This document shows, piece by piece, positions 54,599 to 64,000 of a DNA stretch of 64,000 nucleotides. The position numbers and the translations under genes are program-made. Source of the DNA: Bathymodiolus brooksi. Its lineage: Eukaryota > Mollusca > Bivalvia > Mytilida > Modiolidae. The stretch's first letter is position 1; each line of letters opens with the position of its first letter. The notes beneath the pieces were generated by a model. It saw nothing but the letters and a program-made list of their open reading frames with translations, was not told the DNA's origin and searched no databases. The stretch covers positions 1,860,001 to 1,924,000 of the forward strand of contig OY804589.1 in NCBI GenBank assembly GCA_963680875.1, written 5' to 3'.

Positions 54599-55498
54599 TA
54601 CAGAGACAATGTAAACATAAAGGTTAAGTGACAACCAAGAATGGACAATACAGAGACAATGTAAACATAAACGTTAAGTGACAACCAAGAATGGACAATA
54701 CAGAGACAATGTAATCATAAACGTTAAGTGACAACCAAGAATGGACAATACAGAGACAATGTAAACATAAACGTTAAGTGACAACCAAGAATGGACAATA
54801 CAGAGACAATGTAAACATAAACGTTAAGTGACAACCAAGAATGGACAATACAGAGACAATGTAAACATAAACGTTAAGGGACAACCAAGAATGGACAATA
54901 CAGAGACAATGTAAGCATAAACGTTAAGTGACAACCAAGAATGGACAATACAGAGACAATGTAAACATAAACGTTAAGGGACAACCAAGAATGGACAATA
55001 CAGAGACAATGTAAACATAAACGTTAAGTGACAACCAAGAATGGACAATACAGAGACAATGTAAACATAAACGTTCAGTGACAACCAAGAATGGACAATA
55101 CAGAGACAATGTAAACATAAACGTTAAGTGACAACAAAGAATGGACAATACAGAGACAATGTAAACATAAACGTTAAGTGATAACCAAGAATGGACAATA
55201 CAGAGACAATGTAAACATAAACGTTAAGTGACAACCAAGAATGGACAATACAGAGACAATGTAAACATAAACGTTCAGTGACAACCAAGAATGGACAATA
55301 CAGAGACAATGTAAACATAAACGTTAAGTGACAACAAAGAATGGACAATACAGAGACAATGTAAACATAAACGTTAAGTGATAACCAAGAATGGACAATA
55401 CAGAGACAATGTAAACATAAACGTTAAGGGACAACCAAGAATGTACAATACATAGACAATGTAAACATAAACGTTAAGTGACAACCAAGAATGTACAA
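54599..55498. repeat. HOR unit G8, 900-bp head only
   Basis: The last standard G head, from the p24-G monomer at 54621 to the one at 55521. It has one private change, ACATAGAC at 55451. No AATGGAAAAT tail follows; the sequence passes into short H units derived from the front part of the G tail. Confidence 0.85.
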
Positions 55499-56398
55499 TA
55501 CAGAGACAATGTAAACATAAAGGTTAAGTGACAACCAAGAATGGACAATACAGAGACAATGTAAACATAAACGTTAAGTGACAACCAAGAATGGACAATA
55601 CAGACACAATGTAAACATAAACGTTAAGGGACAACCAAGAATGGACAATACAGAGAAAATGTAAACATAAACGTTAAGGGACAACCAAGAATGGACAATA
55701 CAGAGACAATGTAAGCATAAACGTTAAGTGGCAACCAAGAATGGACAATACAGAGACAATGTAAACATAAACGTTAAGTGACAACCAAGAATGGACAATA
55801 CAGAGACAATGTAAACATAAACGTTAAGTGACAACCAAGAATGGACAATAGAGAGACAATGTAAACATAAACGTTAAGTGACAACCAAGAATGGACAATA
55901 CAGAGACAATGTAAACATAAACGTTAAGGGACAACCAAGAATTGACAATACAGAGACAATGTAAACATAAACGTTCAGTGACAACCAAGAATGGACAATA
56001 CAGAGACAATGTAAACATAAACGTTAAGTGGCAACCAGGAATGGACAATACAGAGACAATGTAAACATAAACGTTCAGTGACAACCAAGAATGGACAATA
56101 CAGAGACAATGTAAACATAAACGTTAAGTGACAACCAAGAATGGACAATACAGAGACAATGTAAACATAAACGTTAAGTGACAACCAAGAATGGACAATA
56201 CAGAGACAATGTAAGCATAAACGTTAAGTGACAACCAAGAATGGACAATACAGAGACAATGTAAACATAAACGTTAAGTGACAACCAAGAATGGACAATA
56301 CAGACACAATGTAAACATAAACGTTAAGGGACAACCAAGAATGGACAATACAGAGAAAATGTAAACATAAACGTTAAGGGACAACCAAGAATGGACAA
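55499..56398. repeat. HOR junction and unit H1
   Basis: 55499-55698 is the start of a G tail (p24-G, GACACA, GAAAAT). From 55699, H units are defined as starting at the monomer with p17-G and p33-G together (GTAAGC then GGCAACC). H1 (55699-56398, 700 bp) holds GAGAGAC, AATTGAC, p28-C, GGCAACCAGG, p28-C and p17-G, then GACACA and GAAAAT. Confidence 0.82.
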
Positions 56399-57098
56399 TA
56401 CAGAGACAATGTAAGCATAAACGTTAAGTGGCAACCAAGAATGGACAATACAGAGACAATGTAAACATAAACGTTAAGTGACAACCAAGAATGGACAATA
56501 CAGAGACAATGTAAACATAAACGTTAAGTGACAACCAAGAATGGACAATACAGAGACAATGTAAACATAAACGTTAAGTGACAACCAAGAATGGACAATA
56601 CAGAGACAATGTAAACATAAACGTTAAGGGACAACCAAGAATTGACAATACAGAGACAATGTAAACATAAACGTTCAGTGACAACCAAGAATGGACAATA
56701 CAGAGACAATGTAAACATAAACGTTAAGTGGCAACCAGGAATGGACAATACAGAGACAATGTAAACATAAACGTTCAGTGACAACCAAGAATGGACAATA
56801 CAGAGACAATGTAAACATAAACGTTAAGTGACAACCAAGAATGGACAATACAGAGACAATGTAAACATAAACGTTAAGTGACAACCAAGAATGGACAATA
56901 CAGAGACAATGTAAGCATAAACGTTAAGTGACAACCAAGAATGGACAATACAGAGACAATGTAAACATAAACGTTCAGTGACAACCAAGAATGGACAATA
57001 CAGAGACAATGTAATCATAAACGTTAAGTGACAACCAAGAATGGACAATACAGAGACAATGTAAACATAAACGTTAAGGGACAACCAAGAATGGACAA
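56399..57098. repeat. HOR unit H2 (700 bp, 14 monomers)
   Basis: Same variant order as H1 through AATTGAC, p28-C, GGCAACCAGG, p28-C and p17-G. It then has p28-C followed by p17-T (57012) instead of the GACACA/GAAAAT monomers. The alternation of the two endings between H units shows exchange between two sub-types. Confidence 0.82.
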
Positions 57099-57848
57099 TA
57101 CAGAGACAATGTAAGCATAAACGTTAAGTGGCAACCAAGAATGGACAATACAGAGACAATGTAAACATAAACGTTAAGTGACAACCAAGAATGGACAATA
57201 CATAGACAATGTAAACATAAACGTTAAGTGACAACCAAGAATGGACAATACAGAGACAATGTAAACATAAACGTTAAGTGACAACCAAGAATGGACAATA
57301 CAGAGACAATGTAAACATAAACGTTAAGGGACAACCAAGAATTGACAATACAGAGACAATGTAAACATAAACGTTCAGTGACAACCAAGAATGGACAATA
57401 CAGAGACAATGTAAACATAAACGTTAAGTGGCAACCAGGAATGGACAATACAGAGACAATGTAAACATAAACGTTCAGTGACAACCAAGAATGGACAATA
57501 CAGAGACAATGTAAACATAAACGTTAAGTGACAACCAAGAATGGACAATACAGAGACAATGTAAACATAAACGTTAAGTGACAACCAAGAATGGACAATA
57601 CAGAGACAATGTAAGCATAAACGTTAAGTGACAACCAAGAATGGACAATACAGAGACAATGTAAACATAAAGGTTAAGTGACAACCAAGAATGGACAATA
57701 CAGAGACAATGTAAACATAAACGTTAAGTGACAACCAAGAATGGACAATACAGACACAATGTAAACATAAACGTTAAGGGACAACCAAGAATGGACAATA
57801 CAGAGAAAATGTAAACATAAACGTTAAGGGACAACCAAGAATGGACAA
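57099..57848. repeat. HOR unit H3 (750 bp, 15 monomers)
   Basis: Core as in H1/H2; private ACATAGAC at 57201. It ends with the p24-G (57671), GACACA (57755) and GAAAAT (57806) series, as in a G-tail start. Confidence 0.82.
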
Positions 57849-58798
57849 TACAGAGACAATGTAAGCATAAACGTTAAGTGGCAACCAAGAATGGACAATA
57901 CAGAGACAATGTAAACATAAACGTTAAGTGACAACCAAGAATGGACAATACAGAGACAATGTAAACATAAACGTTAAGTGACAACCAAGAATGGACAATA
58001 CAGAGACAATGTAAACATAAACGTTAAGTGAAAACCAAGAATGGACAATACAGAGACAATGTAAACATAAACGTTAAGGGACAACCAAGAATTGACAATA
58101 CAGAGACAATGTAAACATAAACGTTCAGTGACAACCAAGAATGGACAATACAGAGACAATGTAAACATAAACGTTAAGTGGCAACCAGGAATGGACAATA
58201 CAGAGACAATGTAAACATAAACGTTCAGTGACAACCAAGAATGGACAATACAGAGACAATGTAAACATAAACGTTAAGTGACAACCAAGAATGGACAATA
58301 CAGAGACAATGTAAACATAAACGTTAAGTGACAACCAAGAATGGACAATACAGAGACAATGTAAGCATAAACGTTAAGTGACAACCAAGAATGGACAATA
58401 CAGAGACAATGTAAACATAAACGTTCAGTGACAACCAAGAATGGACAATACAGAGACAATGTAATCATAAACGTTAAGTGACAACCAAGAATGGACAATA
58501 CAGAGACAATGTAAACATAAACGTTAAGTGACAACCAAGAATGGACAATACAGAGACAATGTAAACATAAACGTTAAGTGACAACCAAGAATGGACAATA
58601 CAGAGACAATGTAAACATAAACGTTAAGGGACAACCAAGAATGGACAATACAGAGACAATGTAAACATAAACGTTAGGTGACAACCAAGAATGGACAATA
58701 CAGAGACAATGTAAACATAAACGTTAAGTGACAACCAAGAATGGACAATACAGAGACAATGTAAACATAAACGTTAAGGGACAACCAAGAATGGACAA
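57849..58798. repeat. HOR unit H4 (950 bp, 19 monomers)
   Basis: Core as in the other H units, with AAAACC at 58031. From the p24-G monomer just before it (57669) to about 58530 it matches 61119-61980 at an offset of 3450 bp with only a few differences. It ends with p28-C/p17-T and then several near-consensus monomers with p31-G at 58629 and 58779. Confidence 0.8.
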
Positions 58799-59798
58799 TA
58801 CAGAGACAATGTAAGCATAAACGTTAAGTGGCAACCACGAATGGACAATACAGAGACAATGTAAACATTAACGTTAAGTGACAACCAAGAATGGACAATA
58901 CAGAGACAATGTAAACATAAACGTTAAGTGACAACCAAGAATGGACAATACAGAGACAATGCAAACATAAACGTTAAGTGACAACCAAGAATGGACAATA
59001 CAGAGACAATGTAAACATAAACGTTAAGGGACAACCAAGAATTGACAATACAGAGACAATGTAAACATAAACGTTCAGTGACAACCAAGAATGGACAATA
59101 CAGAGACAATGTAAACATAAACGTTAAGTGGCAACCAGGAATGGACAATACAAAGACAATGTAAACATAAACGTTCAGTGACAACCAAGAATGGACAATA
59201 CAGAGACAATGTAAACATAAACGTTAAGTGACAACCAGGAATGGACAATACAGAGACAATGTAAACATAAACGTTAAGGGACAACCAAGAATTGACAATA
59301 CAGAGACAATGTAAACATAAACGTTCAGTGACAACCAAGAATGGACAATACAGAGACAATGTAAACATAAACGTTAAGTGGCAACCAGGAATGGACAATA
59401 CAGAGACAATGTAAACATAAACGTTAAGGGACAACCAAGAATGGACAATACAGAGACAATGTAAACATAAACGTTAAGTGACAACCAAGAATGGACAATA
59501 CAGAGACAATGTAAACATAAACGTTAAGTGACAACCAAGAATGGACAATACAGAGACAATGTAAGCATAAACGTTAAGTGACAACCAAGAATGGACAATA
59601 CAGAGACAATGTAAACATAAACGTTAAGTGACAACCAAGAATGGACAATACAGAGACAATGTAAACATAAACGTTAAGTGACAACCAAGAATGGACAATA
59701 CAGACACAATGTAAACATAAACGTTAAGTGACAACCAAGAATGGACAATACAGAGAAAATGTAAACATAAACGTTAAGGGACAACCAAGAATGGACAA
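58799..59798. repeat. HOR unit H5 (1000 bp, 20 monomers) with internal 250-bp repeat
   Basis: The AATTGAC, p28-C, GGCAACCAGG series appears twice, 250 bp apart (59041/59291, 59071/59321, 59131/59381). The monomer at 59231 has TGACAACCAGG, that is p40-G without p33-G, as if a crossover had fallen inside the monomer. Private changes include ATTAACG at 58869, GCAAAC at 58961 and CAAAGAC at 59151. Confidence 0.8.
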
Positions 59799-60548
59799 TA
59801 CAGAGACAATGTAAGCATAAACGTTAAGTGGCAACCAAGAATGGACAATACAGAGACAATGTAAACATAAACGTTAAGTGACAACCAAGAATGGACAATA
59901 CAGAGACAATGAAAACATAAACGTTAAGTGACAACCAATAATGGACAATACAGAGACAATGTAAACATAAACGTTAAGTGACAACCAAGAAAGGACAATA
60001 CAGAGACAATGTAAACATAAACGTTAAGGGACAACCAAGAATTGACAATACAGAGACAATGTAAACATAAACGTTCAGTGACAACCAAGAATGGACAATA
60101 CAGAGACAATGTAAACATAAACGTTAAGTGGCAACCAGGAATGGACAATACAGAGACAATGTAAACATAAACGTTCAGTGACAACCAAGAATGGACAATA
60201 CAGAGACAATGTAAACATAAACGTTAAGTGACAACCACGAATGGACAATACAGAGACAATGTAAACATAAACGTTAAGTGACAACCAAGAATGGACAATA
60301 CAGAGACAATGTAAGCATAAACGTTAAGTGACAACCAAGAATGGACAATACAGAGACAATGTAAACATAAACGTTCAGTGACAACTAAGAATGGACAATA
60401 CAGAGACAATGTTATCATAAACGTTCAGTGACAACCAAGAATGGACAATACAGAGACAATGTAAACATAAACGTTAAGGGACAACCAAGAATGGACAATA
60501 CAGAGAAAATGTAAACATAAACGTTAAGGGACAACCAAGAATGGACAA
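59799..60548. repeat. HOR unit H6 (750 bp, 15 monomers)
   Basis: Core as in the other H units with many private changes: GAAAAC at 59911, CCAATAATGG at 59937, AAGGAC at 59991, CCACGAATGG near 60237, ACAACTAAG at 60381 and GTTATC at 60411. This is the most diverged H copy. Confidence 0.8.
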
Positions 60549-61298
60549 TACAGAGACAATGTAAGCATAAACGTTAAGTGGCAACCAAGAATGGACAATA
60601 CAGAGACAATGTAAACATAAACGTTAAGTGACAACCAAGAATGGACAATACAGAAACAATGTAAACATAAACGTTAAGTGACAACCAAGAATGGACAATA
60701 CAGAGACAATGTAAACATAAACGTTAAGTGACAACCAAGAATGGACAATACAGAGACAATGTAAACATAAACGTTAAGGGACAACCAAGAATTGACAATA
60801 CAGAGACAATGTAAACATAAACGTTCAGTGACAACCAAGAATGGACAATACAGAGACAATGTAAACATAAACGTTAAGTGGCAACCAGGAATGGACAATA
60901 CAGAGACAATGTAAACATAAACGTTCAGTGACAACCAAGAATGGACAATACAGAGACAATGTAAACATAAACGTTAAGTGACAACCAAGAATGGACAATA
61001 CAGAGACAATGTAAACATAAACGTTAAGTGACAACCAAGAATGGACAATACAGAGACAATGTAAGCATAAACGTTAAGTGACAACCAAGAATGGACAATA
61101 CAGAGACAATGTAAACATAAAGGTTAAGTGACAACCAAGAATGGACAATACAGAGACAATGTAAACATAAACGTTAAGTGACAACCAAGAATGGACAATA
61201 CAGACACAATGTAAACATAAACGTTAAGGGACAACCAAGAATGGACAATACAGAGAAAATGTAAACATAAACGTTAAGGGACAACCAAGAATGGACAA
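60549..61298. repeat. HOR unit H7 (750 bp, 15 monomers)
   Basis: Core series plus p24-G (61121), GACACA (61205) and GAAAAT (61256) at the end, matching H3 in organisation. Private CAGAAACAAT at 60651. Confidence 0.82.
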
Positions 61299-62170
61299 TA
61301 CAGAGACAATGTAAGCATAAACGTTAAGTGGCAACCAAGAATGGACAATACAGAGAAAATGTAAACATAAACGTTAAGTGACAACCAAGAATGGACAATA
61401 CAGAGACAATGTAAACATAAACGTTAAGTGACAACCAAGAATGGACAATACAGAGACAATGTAAACATAAACGTTAAGTGACAACCAAGAATGGACAATA
61501 CAGAGACAATGTAAACATAAACGTTAAGGGACAACCAAGAATTGACAATACAGAGACAATGTAAACATAAACGTTCAGTGACAACCAAGAATGGACAATA
61601 CAGAGACAATGTAAACATAAACGTTAAGTGGCAACCAGGAATGGACAATACAGAGACAATGTAAACATAAACGTTCAGTGACAACCAAGAATGGACAATA
61701 CAGAGACAATGTAAACATAAACGTTAAGTGACAACCAAGAATGGACAATACAGAGACAATGTAAACATAAACGTTAAGTGACGACCAAGAATGGACAATA
61801 GAGAGACAATGTAAGCATAAACGTTAAGTGACAACCAAGAATGGACAATACAGAGACAATGTAAACATAAACGTTCAGTGACAACCAAGAATGGACAATA
61901 CAGAGACAATGTAATCATAAACGTTAAGTGACAACCAAGAATGGACAATACAGAGACAATGTAAACATAAACGTTAAGTGACAACCAAGAATGGACAATA
62001 CAGAGACAATGTAAACATAAACGTTAAGTGACAACCAAGAATGGACAATACAGAGACAATGTAAACATAAACGTTAAGGGACAACCAAGAATGGACAATA
62101 CAGAGACAATGTAAACATAAACGTTAAGTGACAACCAAGAATGGACAATACAGAGACAATGTAAACATAA
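61299..62170. repeat. HOR unit H8, last H copy
   Basis: Matches H4 (offset 3450 bp) and H7 (offset 750 bp) over its core. Private changes are GAAAAT at 61356, ACGACC at 61781 and GAGAGAC at 61801. Similarity to H4 breaks at about 62126-62180. Confidence 0.8.
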
Positions 62171-64000
62171 ACGTTAAGGGACAACCAAGAATGGACAATA
62201 CAGAGACAATGTAAACATAAACGTTAAGGGACAACCAAGAATGGACAATACAGAGACAATGTAAACATAAACGTTAAGTGACAACCAAGAATGGACAATA
62301 CAGAGACAATGTAAACATAAACGTTCAGTGACAACCAAGAATGGACAATACAGAGACAATGTAAACATAAACGTTAAGTGACAACAAAGAATGGACAATA
62401 CAGAGACAATGTAAACATAAACGTTAAGTGATAACCAAGAATGGACAATACAGAGACAATGTAAACATAAACGTTAAGGGACAACCAAGAATGGAAAATA
62501 CAGAGACAATGTAAACATAAACGTTCAGTGACAACCAAGAATGGACAATACAGAGACAATGTAAACATAAACGTTAAGTGACAACCAAGAATGGACAATA
62601 CAGAGACAATGTAAACATAAACGTTAAGTGACAACCAAGAATGGGCAATACAGAGACAATGTAATCATAAACGTTAAGTGACAACCAAGAATGGACAATA
62701 CAGAGACAATGTAAACATAAACGTTAAGTGACAACCAAGAATGGACAATACAGAGACAATGTAAACATAAACGTTAAGTGACAACCAAGAATGGACAATA
62801 CAGAGACAATGTAAACATAAACGTTAAGGGACAACCAAGAATGGACAATACAGAGACAATGTAAACATAAACGTTAGGTGACAACCAAGAATGGACAATA
62901 CAGAGACAATGTAAACATAAACGTTAAGTGACAACCAAGAATGGACAATACAGAGACAATGTAAACATAAACGTTTAGTGACAACCCAGAATGGACAATA
63001 CAGAGACAATATAAGCATAAACGTTAAGTGACAACCAAGAATGGACAATACAGAGACAATGTAAACATAAACGTTCAGTGACAACCAAGAATGGACAATA
63101 CAGAGACAATGTAAACATAAACGTTAAGGGACAACCAAGAATGGACAATACAGAGACAATGTAAACATAAACGTTCAGTGACAACCAAGAATGGACAATA
63201 CAGAAACAATGTAAACATAAACGTTCAGTGACAACCAAGAATGGACAATACAGAGACAATGTAAACATAAACGTTAAGGGACAACCAAGAATGGACAATA
63301 CAGAGACAATGTAAACATAAACGTTAAGTGACAACCAAGAATGGACAATACAGAGACAATGTAAGCATAAACGTTAAGTGACAACCAAGAATGGACAATA
63401 CAGAGAAAATGTAAACATAAACGTTAAGTGATAACCAAGAATGGACAATACAGAGACAATGTAAACATAAACGTTAAGGGACAACCAAGAATTGACAATA
63501 CAGAGACAATGTAAACATAAACGTTCAGTGACAACCCAGAATGGACAATACAGAGACAATGTAAACATAAACGTTAAGTGGCAACCAAGAATGGACAATA
63601 CAGAGACAATGTAAACATAAACGTTAAGTGACAACCAAGAATGGACAATACAGAGACAATGTAAACATAAACGTTAAGTGACAACCAAGAATGGACAATA
63701 CAGAGACAATGTAAACATAAACGTTAAGTGACAACCAGGAATGGACAATACAGAGACAATGTAAGCATAAACGTTAAGTGACAACCAAGAATGGACAATA
63801 CAGAGACAATGTAAACATAAACGTTCAGTGACAACCAAGAATGGACAATACAGAGACAATGTAATCATAAACGTTAAGTGACAACCAAGAATGGACAATA
63901 CAGAGACAATGTAAACATAAATGTTAAGTGACAACCAAGAATGGACAATACAGAGACAATGTAAACATAAACGTTAAGTGACAACCAATAATGGACAATA
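62171..64000. repeat. Mosaic block I (G-like, then A/D-like, then H-like)
   Basis: 62381-62640 follows the G-tail order (p38-A, p34-T, AATGGAAAAT, p28-C; compare 49571-49834). 62950-63440 follows 19850-20340 at an offset of 43100 bp, with CGTTTAG, TAAGC, then p28-C, p31-G, p28-C, p28-C, p31-G and later p34-T. From 63471 it has the H-type AATTGAC, p28-C, p33-G, p28-C, p17-T order. The register remains 49 mod 50 and the array runs out of the window. Confidence 0.75.

Larger units (their letters stand above)
1..64000. repeat. 50-bp satellite DNA array filling the whole window
   Basis: Seen directly: a 50-bp monomer repeats head-to-tail in one orientation from the first to the last base, with no interruption by other DNA. 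The monomer start falls at 1 mod 50 at the left edge and shifts only at six single-base indels, so 1280 monomers span 1-63998. The consensus is 34% GC and 50% A on the + strand. Divergence from consensus is mostly zero to three substitutions per monomer. No gene, RNA gene, transposon, CRISPR spacer or unique stretch is present. From general knowledge, long homogeneous arrays with higher-order structure are eukaryotic satellites, usually heterochromatic. Centromeric, pericentromeric, subtelomeric or B-chromosome location cannot be told apart here. I do not recognise the satellite family or the host species. Confidence 0.98.

Noticed and set aside
1..64000. CRISPR array
   Set aside because: Repeats abut directly with no variable spacers, no cas genes are present and the repeat is a contiguous 50-bp tandem unit.
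1..64000. Telomeric repeat, rDNA spacer or tRNA cluster
   Set aside because: The monomer contains no TTAGGG-, TTTAGGG- or TTAGG-type tandem; p31-G monomers give TTAAGGG only once per 50 bp. No rRNA- or tRNA-like sequence is seen on either strand.
1..64000. CENP-B box in the satellite
   Set aside because: The box requires two CpGs in a defined spacing. The consensus has one CpG, in AACGTT, and no variant seen creates the required pattern.
1..64000. Transposon or internal repeat of a mobile element as the source of the array
   Set aside because: No terminal inverted repeats, long terminal repeats, transposase or reverse-transcriptase sequence, or target-site duplications occur in the window. 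An origin outside the window cannot be excluded.

Overview
The window is one uninterrupted satellite DNA array. From base 1 to base 64000 it consists of head-to-tail copies of a single 50-bp monomer, with no unique sequence, gene, transposon or spacer anywhere. The monomer register can be followed throughout: 1280 whole monomers occupy bases 1-63998 and the last two bases start another. All are 50 bp except four of 49 bp and two of 51 bp. Both window edges lie inside the array, so it is longer than 64 kb. The consensus monomer (exemplar at 151-200) is 50% A, 16% T, 16% C and 18% G on the + strand (34% GC). It is strongly strand-asymmetric, with one CpG inside an AACGTT palindrome. This is typical of eukaryotic heterochromatic (centromeric, pericentromeric, subtelomeric or B-chromosome) satellite. 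The sequence alone does not identify the species.

Variant bases at a few monomer positions (p17 A/G/T, p28 A/C/T, p31 T/G, p33 A/G, p34 C/T, p38 C/A, p24 C/G and rarer ones) act as a barcode. They show that the array is built from nested higher-order repeats (HORs) of very different sizes. Layout: (A) 1-9875, a 4049-bp superunit duplicated almost perfectly, then a third partial copy; (C) 9876-12120, a linker related to 18-20 kb; (A4) 12121-14470, an older A copy, followed by a short unassigned stretch to 14584; (B) 14585-18482, a 2000-bp tandem pair; (D/E) 18483-31784, a 6151-bp superunit followed by a 7151-bp derivative; (F) 31682-34681, a 1500-bp tandem pair in which I found no mismatch; 34682-35500, a linker; (G) 35501-55498, eight units with a shared head of usually 900 bp and tails of variable length; (H) 55499-62170, short 700-1000-bp units; (I) 62171-64000, a mosaic that returns to G-, A/D- and H-type sequence.

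There are no genes to work together. The many minus-strand open frames are a by-product of an A-rich + strand and a 50-bp period that rotates the reading frame. The biological content is the record of how the array grew: single-base indels copied in pairs by kilobase-scale duplication, visible unequal-exchange junctions, HOR units that shrink from left to right, and a monomer whose CpG shows little sign of decay. All comparisons were made by eye at variant positions, so mismatch counts are approximate.
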